From: Acholeplasma laidlawii
Lineage (GTDB): Bacteria; Bacillota_I; Bacilli_A; Acholeplasmatales; Acholeplasmataceae
Reading direction: 5' to 3'
Assembly (NCBI RefSeq): GCF_015709225.1
Contig: NZ_JADNRS010000037.1
Span: 23,560 to 87,559 of the forward strand
Length of the DNA stretch: 64,000 nucleotides
The notes beneath the pieces were generated by a model. The model was not told the origin of the DNA, made no database searches, and worked only from the letters and a program-made list of their open reading frames with translations. The translations under genes and the position numbers were made by a program. This document shows positions 9,795 to 18,664 of the stretch, in pieces (position 1 is the first letter of the stretch; the number at the start of each line of letters is the position of its first letter).

Positions 9795-10094
9795 TTAAAA
9801 CTTTTTATAACCACCCGTGCCATATCTGACACAAGTAGAAACTCTACTTAGAGTGGTAGAACTAATTTTAGTTTCCTCTGTGATTTGTTCGTAAGTTTTT
9901 CCTTCTATAAGGCGTTTTGTAGCTAATATTCTTTGTGACATAGCTTCGATTTCTTTCATGGTTAATAGATCCCTAAAAAAATTATAAGCATCCTCTAATG
10001 TTTCTAGTTTTAAAATACTTTCAAATAATAGATCATTTACATCACTTTTTAATTTAGATATACAAGACTCCTTTTTAAATAGATTATAGGTCAA
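9795..10094 (-). CDS. TrpR-like DNA-binding protein (YerC/YecD family)
   Basis: The 99-residue protein matches the YerC/YecD group of TrpR-superfamily repressors: an N-terminal helical part (LKLETLEDAYNFFRDLL), then LTMKEIEAMSQRILATKRLI and the helix-turn-helix GKTYEQITEETKISSTTLSR followed by the family's glycine-rich end RYGTGGYKKF. It is a cytoplasmic DNA-binding protein; the ligand and target genes of this group are not established. It overlaps by 11 bp the eroded ABC ATPase fragment upstream on the same strand, so it may once have been in an operon with that transporter. An in-frame ATG gives the usual family length. Confidence 0.85.
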   Translation of the reverse strand: MTYNLFKKESCISKLKSDVNDLLFESILKLETLEDAYNFFRDLLTMKEIEAMSQRILATKRLIEGKTYEQITEETKISSTTLSRVSTCVRYGTGGYKKF

Positions 10095-10275
10095 AGACCG
10101 TGTGAATGTCTTTTACATCCACCATGTCCCTATTAAAAATGATACTTGAATCTCGCATAAAAAGCAATCTATCAGACACTTGTTTAGCGAAATTAAGGTC
10201 ATGAGTAACTATAAGTATACCAATGTCTTCTTTTTTAAGATCTTTTATGATTTCTACTAGATCACCGATGAGCAT
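10084..10275 (-). pseudogene. C-terminal tail of an ABC transporter ATPase (amino-acid uptake type)
   Basis: Reading on the minus strand, GDLVEIIKDLKKEDIGILIVTHDLNFAKQVSDRLLFM is open to a stop at 10084. The H-loop motif (IVTHD) and the following FAKQVSDRLLFM are typical of the end of polar-amino-acid ABC ATPases (GlnQ/ArtM type). Walker A, the signature motif and Walker B are all absent, so only about a quarter of the gene survives. The frame continues upstream into unrelated codons (to 10314) that belong to an opposite-strand remnant. The junction near 10275 looks like a deletion breakpoint. Confidence 0.7.
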
Positions 10276-10339
10276 CAACAAAAAAGGGTGGCAAGCAATT
10301 TTAGATAATTTCAAAAAGTATGCAGAAAGTTATAACTAA
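10271..10339 (+). pseudogene. C-terminal tail of an AHSA1/SRPBCC-domain protein
   Basis: On the plus strand, in frame to the stop at 10337-10339, the last codons read NKKGWQAILDNFKKYAESYN. This is the characteristic C-terminal helix of AHSA1/START-like (SRPBCC) proteins, where a GW-x2-iL-x2-L-x2-Y pattern ends the domain. The rest is missing: upstream sequence is the antisense of the ABC ATPase tail. Two truncated genes facing each other at one point suggest a single large deletion that removed the front of both. The assignment rests on about 20 residues only. Confidence 0.45.
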
Positions 10340-10554
10340 CTCTTAAGTTCGGTGGTTTTGGTAAAACTTTTTAACTATGCTTTACTCAAATTTATGTAAT
10401 ATTTCCTACAATAAAATACACTTTATGTTAAACTTCTAGGTATAGAAGTATATTTTATATGAAATAGAAACTTACATTGTAAAATAAGTTACAAAACAAA
10501 AAAAGAGAAGATCCTATAAGAAAGTGACTTCTAATAAAGGGAGATGAATTTAAC

Positions 10555-11745
10555 ATGGAATTTAACACTGTACAATCCATCATTGAAGCAATCAAGATGA
10601 GTAAACCTGTCATTGTTGTAGATGATCATGATTTACAAAATACGGGGAGTTTAATTTTTAATGCAGAAAAATTAAACTTAAATAATATCAGTTTTTTAAA
10701 AGAGTATGGTGATAAATATATATATGTTGCTGCAAGTAAACAATATTATGAAGGTTTAAACATTGATCCAGTATATGAAGTAGTTGGGTCTATGCATGCT
10801 TTTAAAGATACTACTATTTCATTAACTGACACGCTTAAAGACGATCCATCCAATATTCTTGCAACCACCCAATCTGTATTAAATAAGAAAAAAGTTGAAT
10901 ACTTTAATAATGGTGTTGTATTCCCTTTGATTACAAGATTAGGTGGTACATTAAAAAGAGTTGCGCATCCTGAAGCTATCGTAGACTTGTCTGAACTAGC
11001 TAATCTTAAACCAGTTGGTGTGTTATCACTATTATTAAATAATGATAAACAACCAATGAAGATGGATGAGATTATAGAGTTTGCTACAAAACACGCACTA
11101 CCAATCGTTTCTGTAGAATCCATTATTAGATACCGTCAAATGACAGAAAGTTTAATTAAAAAAGCAGCCGAGGCTAAACTTCCTACAAAACATGGTGAGT
11201 TTAGAATGGTTGGCTTTGAAAATGCCATTAATGGTGAACACCATGTTGCCTTAGTTAAAGGTGATATTAAACCTGGTGAAGAAGTATTAGTACGTGTACA
11301 CTCTGAATGTTTAACAGGTGATGCTTTTGGTTCACTAAAATGTGATTGTGGTGAACAACTTCAAGCTGCCTTAGATAATATTGAAAAAGCAGGCAAAGGT
11401 GTACTACTTTATATGAGACAAGAAGGGCGTGGTATTGGTTTAATCAATAAGATTAAAGCATATCACTTACAAGATTTAGGTATGGATACTGTAGAAGCTA
11501 ACATCGCATTAGGTTTTGAAGAAGACCTAAGAGATTACGGTATTGGTGCTCAAATTCTTAAAGATTTAGGTGTGGGTAAAATAAGATTAATGACGAATAA
11601 CCCACTTAAAATATCTGGGTTATCTGGTTATGGCTTGGAGATTACTTCAAGAGAACCGATTATTTTAAACCATAATGAAAAAAACGAAGAGTATCTAAGA
11701 ACTAAACAAAAGAAAATGGGTCATCTTCTAAAGTACAAAGATTAA
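10555..11745 (+). CDS. ribA: RibBA-type protein: GTP cyclohydrolase II with a degenerate DHBP-synthase half
   Basis: The 396 residues have the layout of bifunctional RibBA. The C-terminal half (about 200-396) is a good GTP cyclohydrolase II, which opens GTP as the first step of riboflavin synthesis: zinc-binding Cys in [23 protein letters not shown]-binding [10 protein letters not shown] and MTNNPLKI. The N-terminal half (1-195) aligns with 3,4-dihydroxybutanone-4-phosphate synthase, but the acidic active-site loop normally DDEDRENEGD reads [10 protein letters not shown], the RPGH-FPL motif reads FNNGVVFPL and the GGHTEA motif reads RVAHPEA. Arg, Glu, Asp and His catalytic positions are therefore lost and this half is probably inactive. 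No ribD, ribE or ribH lies nearby and no FMN riboswitch precedes the gene. Confidence 0.85.
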   Translation: MEFNTVQSIIEAIKMSKPVIVVDDHDLQNTGSLIFNAEKLNLNNISFLKEYGDKYIYVAASKQYYEGLNIDPVYEVVGSMHAFKDTTISLTDTLKDDPSNILATTQSVLNKKKVEYFNNGVVFPLITRLGGTLKRVAHPEAIVDLSELANLKPVGVLSLLLNNDKQPMKMDEIIEFATKHALPIVSVESIIRYRQMTESLIKKAAEAKLPTKHGEFRMVGFENAINGEHHVALVKGDIKPGEEVLVRVHSECLTGDAFGSLKCDCGEQLQAALDNIEKAGKGVLLYMRQEGRGIGLINKIKAYHLQDLGMDTVEANIALGFEEDLRDYGIGAQILKDLGVGKIRLMTNNPLKISGLSGYGLEITSREPIILNHNEKNEEYLRTKQKKMGHLLKYKD

Positions 11746-11813
11746 TTTAAAAATTTATATCATTAATGTTATAATAACTCATACATAAAACATAAGCGAG
11801 GGGCAATAACATT

Positions 11814-13532
11814 ATGAACAAAAAATTTAAAACAAGCATTTTTGGTGTCTTTTTACTAACCATGGTGCTTTTTTTAATGGCATGTGATACGAATACGAAT
11901 CCTAGTGATCACATAGATACTCCATTAAGTTACACATTAATGTTTGATTCGAATGGGGGATCAAGTATTGATAATAAAATATTTAAAGCAGGCGATAAGA
12001 TAGAACTTGATTTAGCACCTCCAACTAAAGATGGCTACATCTTTATTGGATGGGAACTAAGTATGCCAACCATCATGCCGGCATATAATGTCACTTTAAA
12101 AGCAACTTGGGAACCAAATAGCTATTCGATTACATTTGATACCGAAGGCGGTAGTAGTATAGATCCACTAACACTTCCTTATTTAGAAGGGTTACCTGAA
12201 ATAGAAGTGCCAACTAAAGAAGGTTATATTTTTGGTGGTTGGGATATTACATTACCAGATATGATGCCGTTAAACGGACTTAACGTCAAAGCAATCTGGA
12301 CTAAAGCATCTTATACAGTAACATTTGATACAGGTGGTGGTAGCAAGATTGACCCTATAGTTCTAGCATATGAAGAAAACATCTATGCACCATTAGAACC
12401 TACAAAACCAGGTTATATATTTATAGGTTGGGATAAAGAACTTCCAGATACCATGCCTGCACATGATGTGCATCTTAAAGCAGTATGGGAAAGAATCATA
12501 CTTGATTCTAATGACACACTTAGAGAAAACTTTGAATCACTTCAAGCAATTAAAGACAGTGGACAAAACTCTAGTGAATATATGGATTATGATTATATTG
12601 GAGAAACCTATGTACTTTGGGAACTGGTGAATGCACGTATTGACTTAGGAATGACTAAAGGTGGTAATGCCATAACTATTGGAGGTTTTGGTAATATCTA
12701 TACTGATGCAGGTATGGGGCGCATTTATGCAGCACAAATCCATGACGGGATACAAAGTATATCTTTTGATGCAAGACTACCATTTTCACCTAAATCTACA
12801 TACCCACAAGTTAATGGTAAAGATAAAGCAATCAATGTAGTTATTAAAGTGTTTATTAATGGTGAACTCATAGAATCCTTTAAATTTAAAGATGATGATG
12901 AAGCAAATAAAGGTACAACTTTTAGTATAGATAACCTAAACATCACAGGGACTTACAGTCTTTCTATTGAGGTAAGTAGTGGACACCGTTTAACACTTGA
13001 TAATATTTTATGGATAACCAATAAATCAGGAGATATTTCAGAAACAGAACCTGTTTTGATTGATTTTGAATCTGCATCAAATGATTTTGATTACACAGAA
13101 CAAGTAAGAAACATCGGTGGTATTGATTTTATGATGAAAGAAGTACATACACTAAATATGCATGGTGATAAAGAACTAGCATATATGGATAGTGAAGTAC
13201 ATGGTAATGTCGTTGCAAGATTCAGAGGGCTTAGTACACACTATATGAGTACTGAAAGTGCTTATATGTATAATGTGGAAGCATTTATCCATGTAGATAC
13301 TTTATCCTTTGATGCAAGATTATTTGGATCAAATGGGTACTTTACATTTGAAAGTGTCATCAATGTCTATTATATGAATGATGAAACATCTACTTTTGAA
13401 TTACTAGATACTGTATCCGGCCTAACAGAAGACTTTATGTATTATGAAATATTAATAGATAAATCAAATGTACAAATAAAAATTGAAGTACTTAATGGTA
13501 CGGTCAATATCGATAACATCAAATTTAACTAA
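11814..13532 (+). CDS. Lipoprotein with three InlB-type (Flg_new) repeats
   Basis: The 572-residue protein starts with a lipoprotein signal peptide and lipobox (FLMAC, Cys at about residue 24). Three repeats of about 63 residues follow (about 40-225), each of the form FD-x-GGS-x-ID ... PTK-x-GYIF-x-GW ... LKA-W, the Listeria-Bacteroides InlB B-repeat fold. The rest (about 235-572) contains two related beta-rich modules beginning ENFESLQAIKDSG and IDFESASNDFDYTEQ, which resemble carbohydrate-binding jelly-roll domains, though I cannot name a family. It would be lipid-anchored on the outer face of the membrane; an adhesive or glycan-binding role is inferred. GAGGGG precedes ATG 11814. A long perfect terminator follows. 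Confidence 0.8.
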   Translation: MNKKFKTSIFGVFLLTMVLFLMACDTNTNPSDHIDTPLSYTLMFDSNGGSSIDNKIFKAGDKIELDLAPPTKDGYIFIGWELSMPTIMPAYNVTLKATWEPNSYSITFDTEGGSSIDPLTLPYLEGLPEIEVPTKEGYIFGGWDITLPDMMPLNGLNVKAIWTKASYTVTFDTGGGSKIDPIVLAYEENIYAPLEPTKPGYIFIGWDKELPDTMPAHDVHLKAVWERIILDSNDTLRENFESLQAIKDSGQNSSEYMDYDYIGETYVLWELVNARIDLGMTKGGNAITIGGFGNIYTDAGMGRIYAAQIHDGIQSISFDARLPFSPKSTYPQVNGKDKAINVVIKVFINGELIESFKFKDDDEANKGTTFSIDNLNITGTYSLSIEVSSGHRLTLDNILWITNKSGDISETEPVLIDFESASNDFDYTEQVRNIGGIDFMMKEVHTLNMHGDKELAYMDSEVHGNVVARFRGLSTHYMSTESAYMYNVEAFIHVDTLSFDARLFGSNGYFTFESVINVYYMNDETSTFELLDTVSGLTEDFMYYEILIDKSNVQIKIEVLNGTVNIDNIKFN

Positions 13533-13570
13533 CAACAAAAAACTCAAACTAAGGTTTGAGTTTTTTGTTG
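13533..13570. terminator. Bidirectional terminator, 17-bp perfect stem
   Basis: Arms 13533-13549 and 13554-13570 pair perfectly with loop TAAG; A and T runs sit within the ends, so it works for the converging genes on both sides. Confidence 0.9.
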
Positions 13571-13574
13571 TAGC

Positions 13575-14156
13575 TTAAGTGTGAAGTATCTTTTGAATAA
13601 GGTGTCGTAAAACGGGTAGAACATCTATTTCAAACCAAGGGTTTTTATTTAACCAAAATAAGTTTAAAGGTGATGGATGTGGTAGGGGAAAATACTTTGG
13701 TAAATATTGATTATAAGATTTAACTGTTTGGGTCAGGTTTTGATTGAAATCTTTACCTAAATAATAACTTTGACTGTATTGCCCAATAAGAATTATTAGT
13801 TTTACATTGGGCATTAAACCAAGTAGTTTTGGATGCCACATTGATGCGAAGTCCTTCCTTGGAGGCTTATCACCAGACTTTGATTTACCTGGAAAATAAA
13901 AATCCATGGGCATTTGACCAAATAACTTGTTGTCATAGAATGTCTTTTCATCAACACCTAACCAACTTCTTAACTTTTTACCACTTTGATCCATCCAAAG
14001 CAAGTTTTTTTCTTGAGTCTTTATCCCTGGTGCTTGGCCAATGATCAGTATTTTGGTGGAACTACTTACATCAAATAAGGGTTTCCACCCTTTTGATGTA
14101 AATTCAGTTTGATCAGAGTGATTTATAATATCATTTCTAATAGTATCTATAGTCAT
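13575..14156 (-). CDS. Uracil-DNA glycosylase family protein
   Basis: The 193-residue protein belongs to the uracil-DNA glycosylase superfamily. Motif A appears as ILIIGQAPGIKTQEKN and motif B as PLPHPSPLN near residue 160; HPSPLN is the classical DNA-minor-groove loop. The central LIILIGQYSQSYYLG is the family's core strand and helix. In motif A the residue after GQAPG is not the Asp/Glu-Pro-Tyr of family 1, so this fits the group annotated UDG-like rather than Ung. It probably removes uracil or another damaged base in base-excision repair. ATG 14156 has an AAGGTG site. It converges on the lipoprotein gene and ends at the shared terminator. Confidence 0.8.
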   Translation of the reverse strand: MTIDTIRNDIINHSDQTEFTSKGWKPLFDVSSSTKILIIGQAPGIKTQEKNLLWMDQSGKKLRSWLGVDEKTFYDNKLFGQMPMDFYFPGKSKSGDKPPRKDFASMWHPKLLGLMPNVKLIILIGQYSQSYYLGKDFNQNLTQTVKSYNQYLPKYFPLPHPSPLNLFWLNKNPWFEIDVLPVLRHLIQKILHT

Positions 14157-14199
14157 AATTTACACCTTCTTATTATAAGTATACTCTATCATAAAAATA

Positions 14200-14229
14200 A
14201 AAAAGAAGATGGATGCATCCACCTTCTTT
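14200..14229 (-). terminator. Terminator overlapping the end of the membrane-protein gene
   Basis: On the minus strand AAAGAAGGTGGATGCATCC pairs with GGATGCATCCATCTTCTTT as a near-perfect hairpin followed by a T run; it overlaps the stop codon at 14228-14230. Confidence 0.75.
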
Positions 14230-15088
14230 AAGATTGTTGTTCTTCTTTAGATATGAAAGGCATACCTTTTAATATGAAGTTTGAAGAGTTGATCTTATAT
14301 GTATTTGTGAGATCGCCTTCAATTTTAACTGGGTTTGTAAAGTAAAGTTCACTTAAACCGTGAATGCCTACACCAAGTAAACTGACGATTGTCATATCCA
14401 TCTTAATTTTAGAGAATACATTAATTTCTTCAGGAACAAAGAATGCACTATCCTTTTTAACAATCAAGTTAATAATGACGTTGTTTCGTTTGGTTGTTTC
14501 ATTATATAGCAAGAATGCTCTACTATATGGATACCCCTTTGGAGGTACAAAGAAAAATCTTGTATCCTGTCTTTCAAAGTAAATTTGATTAAATGTGATC
14601 TTAGATATAAGTTTACCTTCAACAACCTTAAATGGTATTTTAAAGGAGAAGAATTTATAGTCGTTAATATTTGATGCAACGTGATCAATATCAGCATTTT
14701 GTTCAATCATGTGAAATACATAATCTTTTCTTTGGACATATCTTTCAACATATCTTTCTGATTCATTATAAATTAACATGCGGTCCATAAATTCAATGAT
14801 GGAATAGTTACTAGAGTTAAATTGTAACTCTCTAAATAGTTCCGCACGACGGTTGACGTCATCATTAATTTGACTGACGGTTGTATTATGATGAAGGATT
14901 AATAAACTAAATAAAGTACTGGAACCAAAAGAACCAAATGCAATAATAATAGCCGCAATACGAATACCAATAACATCAATAGTTGATGCTAAATATTCAT
15001 CAAAAACAAGTGATAAAATAGATAGTGTTAATACTAAAACACTAAACGCAATGACGATACTAAAAATAATAAGTTGTCTTCTTTTCAT
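14228..15088 (-). CDS. Membrane protein of unknown function, two N-terminal TM segments
   Basis: The 286 residues begin with MKRRQ and two hydrophobic segments (about 6-28 and 38-66: IFSIVIAFSVLVLTLSILSL and IGIRIAAIIIAFGSFGSSTL). The remaining 215 residues are soluble and include RAELFRELQFNSSNYSIIEFMDRML and a beta-rich part. I recognise no catalytic motif and no named family. With two TM segments and a short loop, the large domain would lie on the same side as the N-terminus, most likely the cytoplasm. A GGGGG site precedes ATG 15088. It diverges from the arginine decarboxylase gene, with 127 bp between starts. Confidence 0.65.
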   Translation of the reverse strand: MKRRQLIIFSIVIAFSVLVLTLSILSLVFDEYLASTIDVIGIRIAAIIIAFGSFGSSTLFSLLILHHNTTVSQINDDVNRRAELFRELQFNSSNYSIIEFMDRMLIYNESERYVERYVQRKDYVFHMIEQNADIDHVASNINDYKFFSFKIPFKVVEGKLISKITFNQIYFERQDTRFFFVPPKGYPYSRAFLLYNETTKRNNVIINLIVKKDSAFFVPEEINVFSKIKMDMTIVSLLGVGIHGLSELYFTNPVKIEGDLTNTYKINSSNFILKGMPFISKEEQQS

Positions 15089-15215
15089 AACGTAACCCCC
15101 AGTAGATTATATTATACGACATTTACGAAAAATATGGTTATTAAATCTTTAAAAAGTTGAATAATATGGTATTATAAAATAACAAAATAATAATACAATA
15201 AGGGAGTGTGCATCA

Positions 15216-16691
15216 GTGGCAAAATTAGACCAAACCAAAACACCTTTTTACGACAAAATTAAAAGTTATGGACAGTCACATACTGTCGCATTAGACGTGC
15301 CTGGTCATAAACTAGGCAGAATTCAAAACGACTTTAGAGACTATGTTGGAGAACATCTATTTTTGTTAGATGCCAATGCTCCAAGAGGTTTAGATAATCT
15401 ATCGAAACCTAAAGGCGTTATTAAGGAAGCACAAGTGCTAGCTGCTGATGCTTTTGGAGCAGACCATGCTTATTTTTTAATGAATGGTACCTCACAAGGT
15501 ATTATGGCAATGATTATGACAGCTTGTCGTGCCAAAGAAAAGATTATTATACCTAGAAATGTCCATAAATCTGCGATTAATGGACTTATCCTATCAGGTG
15601 CTATGCCTATTTTTATGAAACCTTATATTGATAGTGAATTAGGAATTGCTAATGGGATTGATATTGAAGAGTTAAAAGAAACGATTGCAGAACATCCAGA
15701 TGCTAAGGCAGTATTTGTGATTAACCTGACTTATTTTGGGGTAACTTCTAATTTAGAAGAAGTTGTAAAGATTGCACATGCGCATGACATGTTAGTGTTA
15801 TGCGATGAAGCGCATGGTGCACACTTTAATTTTAATGATAAATTACCAATCAGTGCTATGGCTGCTGGTGCTGATATGTCAGCAGGAAGTATACATAAAA
15901 CAGTAGGATCATTAACACAATCTTCTATCTTACTTATTAAAGGTAACCGTATAGAACCAAGTAGAGTTCAATCTACTTTAAATATCTTGCAATCAACATC
16001 ACCTTCATCGCTATTTATGGCATCGATAGATGCATCTAGAAGCCATATCGCAGTGCATGGTAAAGAAGCATTAGATAAATTAATTCAAATGGCTCAAAAA
16101 ACCAGAGATGAAATTAATCAGATACCTGGTTTAAAAGCTATTACTAAACAAGATATCATGAATAAAAAAGGCCATAATTATGATGAAACAAAAATTATGG
16201 TTAAAGTATCTGACTTAGGTATTACAGGATTTGAAGCATACAACATATTAAGTGATAAGTTTGGTATTCAAATGGAGTTAGCTGAAACCCATCTAATTTT
16301 AGCAGTCTTATCCATTGGTACAACCCAAAATGATTTTGATAGATTTGTTGTAGGGTTAAAAGGATTAACTGAATATAAAAAGGATGTTAAGATTGCACAT
16401 AAGATTAGGTTTACATATCCAGATTCTTATACTAGACCACGTGAGGCATACCACGCACCTAAAAAATATGTAAAAATAGAAGATGCTTTAAATGAAGTAG
16501 CTGCAGAAAATATTATGGTGTATCCTCCAGGTATACCACTTGTAATACCAGGAGAAATTATTAATCAAGAAATATTAGATGATTTGGAATTTTATACAAC
16601 ACAAGGATCTACCATATTATCTGACACAGAAGATGGATATATTAAAGTAGTAGATAAAGACTTGTGGTTTAAATATGAGGGAGACTTATGA
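15216..16691 (+). CDS. speA: Orn/Lys/Arg decarboxylase, likely arginine decarboxylase
   Basis: The PLP enzyme has 491 residues, the length of the Bacillus SpeA/YaaO type of the aspartate-aminotransferase fold. Landmarks: VPGHK near the N-terminus, NGTSQGIMAMIM (phosphate binding), CDEAHGAHF (PLP-ring Asp) and SIHKTVGSLTQSS with the Schiff-base Lys at about residue 227, then YPPGIPLVIPGE near the C-terminus. The next gene encodes an agmatinase and overlaps it by 4 bp, so the substrate is inferred to be arginine, giving agmatine then putrescine; lysine cannot be excluded from the sequence alone. The start is GTG 15216 with AGGGAG 9 bp before it. The TGA stop inside ATGA shows that UGA terminates here. 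Confidence 0.85.
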   Translation: MAKLDQTKTPFYDKIKSYGQSHTVALDVPGHKLGRIQNDFRDYVGEHLFLLDANAPRGLDNLSKPKGVIKEAQVLAADAFGADHAYFLMNGTSQGIMAMIMTACRAKEKIIIPRNVHKSAINGLILSGAMPIFMKPYIDSELGIANGIDIEELKETIAEHPDAKAVFVINLTYFGVTSNLEEVVKIAHAHDMLVLCDEAHGAHFNFNDKLPISAMAAGADMSAGSIHKTVGSLTQSSILLIKGNRIEPSRVQSTLNILQSTSPSSLFMASIDASRSHIAVHGKEALDKLIQMAQKTRDEINQIPGLKAITKQDIMNKKGHNYDETKIMVKVSDLGITGFEAYNILSDKFGIQMELAETHLILAVLSIGTTQNDFDRFVVGLKGLTEYKKDVKIAHKIRFTYPDSYTRPREAYHAPKKYVKIEDALNEVAAENIMVYPPGIPLVIPGEIINQEILDDLEFYTTQGSTILSDTEDGYIKVVDKDLWFKYEGDL

Positions 16692-17554
16692 AATTAAGCA
16701 AAGTAGATTTATCATTTCAATCATGCACATCAAGCTATGATGAAGCAGATGTAGTTATTTATTCAGTACCTATGGATGCAACAACATCCTTTAGACCAGG
16801 TACACGTTTTGCAGGTAATGCAATACGTGTAGACTCATTTGGGGTAGAATGGTACTCACCTTACCGTGATGCAGACTTAAAAGATTTTAAGACTGTAGAT
16901 ACAGGAGATTTAGATTTACCAATCGGTGCAGTTGAAGATGCACTTGATATCGTATATGAAGCAACTAAGACAGTCATTAATGATGGTAAAAAACCAATGG
17001 TAATTGGTGGAGAACACTTAATTACCTATCCAGTATTAAAAGCACTACATGAAAAATATAATGACCTACACGTCATCCATTTAGATGCACATACTGATTT
17101 ACGCGAAGAATTCTTTGGTAGAGAATTATCTCATGCAACATTTATGAGACAAGCTCATAAATTCTTAGGAAATCATAAAATATTCCAATTCGGTATTAGA
17201 AGTGGTGACAAGCATGAGTTTGAGTGGGCTAAGAAACACATCCACCAACAAAAGTTTGATTTTGAAGGTCTAGATAAGATTGTTGATCAAATCAAAGATA
17301 AACCTGTATATATTACAATCGACTTAGATGTACTAGATCCAGCAGTATTTCCTGGTACAGGTACCCCTGAACCAGGTGGTATGCAATATAAAGACTTATT
17401 ATGGGCTTTTGACCAATTTGAAAAACTAAACCATATTGTAGGTGCTGATATTGTTGAGTTATCACCATATTTAGACCCAAGTGGTGCATCCAATGCAGTC
17501 GCTGCAAAATCTTTAAGAGAATTAATTTTAATACTTCATAAAAATAAAAAATAA
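16688..17554 (+). CDS. speB: Agmatinase
   Basis: The 288-residue protein is of the arginase/agmatinase family, hydrolysing agmatine to putrescine and urea. All binuclear-manganese motifs are present: GGEHLIT (His ligand), HLDAHTDLR (Asp-His-Asp ligands) and TIDLDVLDPAVFPGTGTPEP (two Asp ligands plus the family signature). The N-terminal VPMDATTSFRPGTRFAG matches SpeB rather than true arginases. ATG 16688 overlaps the TGA of the decarboxylase gene, so the two are translationally coupled and form a two-step route from arginine to putrescine in the cytoplasm. Confidence 0.93.
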   Translation: MKLSKVDLSFQSCTSSYDEADVVIYSVPMDATTSFRPGTRFAGNAIRVDSFGVEWYSPYRDADLKDFKTVDTGDLDLPIGAVEDALDIVYEATKTVINDGKKPMVIGGEHLITYPVLKALHEKYNDLHVIHLDAHTDLREEFFGRELSHATFMRQAHKFLGNHKIFQFGIRSGDKHEFEWAKKHIHQQKFDFEGLDKIVDQIKDKPVYITIDLDVLDPAVFPGTGTPEPGGMQYKDLLWAFDQFEKLNHIVGADIVELSPYLDPSGASNAVAAKSLRELILILHKNKK

Positions 17555-17655
17555 TTATTAAATGTCATACATGTTATATGAATAATTTCTTACACTTAAG
17601 TGCGCATATAATATACAATGAAATAAATATCTACTATTAAAGGGGGAGATAGGAT

Positions 17656-18156
17656 ATGAAAGCATTAAGTGAACGTAAAAAAATATATTGGGTTGTAGGC
17701 ATATTTACTTTGATAATGTTTGTATTAATATGTTTACCAACCAAAAGTGAAAGAGATTATAGTACTGCAGTTTATAGATTAGAAAAGTATCTGGGTGATT
17801 TGACTGAGATTAATATACATCAAGCTTTATACAATGAAGACACTATGTACATCATATTTACAAGTAATAATATAGAAGAATTAACACCATATACTGCGGT
17901 TTCTGTTGCATCGTATAATTATCAAGGGGAAGATGCAGGGGGATTAATCATTATCAACTCAACATTCTTTTCTGTTACAACAAATAGATATTATAATGAC
18001 AGTATTAGAATTCCAAATTGGTTAGTGGCAAACGGTATTAATCCTAGAATATTTATAGCTGCCGGACTTGCAATTATATCGATGTCATTAACATACGTAT
18101 ATATTCAAAAGAAAAGTAAGAATGACAATAAAAATGATTTAGAAAACACAAAATAA
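17656..18156 (+). CDS. Small membrane-anchored protein of unknown function
   Basis: The 166 residues have one TM segment near the N-terminus (about 11-27, YWVVGIFTLIMFVLICL) and one near the C-terminus (about 132-150, IFIAAGLAIISMSLTYVYI), with about 100 residues between them that would face outside, followed by a charged cytoplasmic tail (KKSKNDNKNDLENTK). No family recognised. AAGGGGGAG precedes ATG 17656. It is a single gene closed by a terminator. The region 17555-17655 contains a plausible promoter with TATAAT near 17607. Confidence 0.6.
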   Translation: MKALSERKKIYWVVGIFTLIMFVLICLPTKSERDYSTAVYRLEKYLGDLTEINIHQALYNEDTMYIIFTSNNIEELTPYTAVSVASYNYQGEDAGGLIIINSTFFSVTTNRYYNDSIRIPNWLVANGINPRIFIAAGLAIISMSLTYVYIQKKSKNDNKNDLENTK

Positions 18157-18178
18157 CAATCAAATAATTTGTAGTAAA

Positions 18179-18214
18179 ACAAGTCATCCCTATCTATGGG
18201 AGGGCTTGTTTTTA
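18179..18214 (+). terminator. Terminator with imperfect stem
   Basis: ACAAGTCATCCC pairs imperfectly with GGGAGGGCTTGT and is followed by TTTTTATT. Confidence 0.7.
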
Positions 18215-18302
18215 TTATAACTAGATAAAAAATAGTGTATGAAATATCTAATTAAATATTAAGAGAAATAAAATAACATTTTAGAATGTTTTATAATTTA
18301 TT

Positions 18303-18324
18303 TTGTAAAACAAATGTGTTACAA
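18303..18324. promoter_or_regulatory. Inverted repeat, likely operator of the Fic antitoxin operon
   Basis: TTGTAAAAC (18303-18311) and GTGTTACAA (18316-18324) form an inverted repeat with 8 of 9 matching bases around AAAT. It lies 17 bp before the antitoxin ATG, the usual place for autoregulation by ribbon-helix-helix antitoxins. Confidence 0.5.
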
Positions 18325-18340
18325 TAGGGTAGGTGATAAT

Positions 18341-18664
18341 ATGAAAAAGAATGAATATATCAATGTAAGAATTGATGAAGATACAAAAACTAAGGCAGAA
18401 GAGATATTAAAAAACTTTAATTTAAGAATTTCTGATGCTATCAATATATTTTTACGACAAGTAGTACTAGAAGAAGGTATTCCTTTTGAAGTAAAACTGC
18501 CTCAATACGAGAAAGCATATAAAGAACTAGAAAAAGCAGTAGCTTATAATGCCTTTGGTGGAGGTATACCTAGTGATTATGCAAATAATATCTTAAAACT
18601 TTATGCTAAGAACCTTATAGATCTAGATACTGCAGTCTTTGCATTAAGTAGGAAAATACAATGA
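18341..18664 (+). CDS. Antitoxin: RelB/DinJ-type N-terminus with a VbhA-like C-terminal region
   Basis: ATG 18341 is chosen over an in-frame ATG at 18314 because AGGTGATAAT sits just before it. The product has 107 residues. Residues 4-55 match the RelB/DinJ ribbon-helix-helix DNA-binding fold (INVRIDEDTKTKAEEILKNF, then LRISDAINIFLRQVVLEEGI with PFEVKLP). Residues about 63-105 (LEKAVAYNAFGGGIPSDYAN followed by LYAKNLIDLDTAVFAL) align by eye with VbhA-type antitoxin helices that block Fic AMP-transfer enzymes. In that alignment the inhibitory (S/T)xxxE(G/N) motif reads YNAFGG: Ser becomes Tyr and Glu becomes Gly. It overlaps the Fic gene by 4 bp. The DNA-binding assignment is firm; the VbhA relation is an inference. 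Confidence 0.8.
   Translation: MKKNEYINVRIDEDTKTKAEEILKNFNLRISDAINIFLRQVVLEEGIPFEVKLPQYEKAYKELEKAVAYNAFGGGIPSDYANNILKLYAKNLIDLDTAVFALSRKIQ

Noticed and set aside
10340..10554. FMN riboswitch before the RibBA gene
   Set aside because: None of the conserved RFN element segments are present; only A/T-rich DNA and a ribosome site are seen.
15216..17554. Genetic code 4 (UGA = Trp)
   Set aside because: TGA ends several genes in ATGA/TGATG overlaps (16689, 32235, 47217) and the tRNA-Trp anticodon is CCA; the UGA in the IS is better treated as a lesion.
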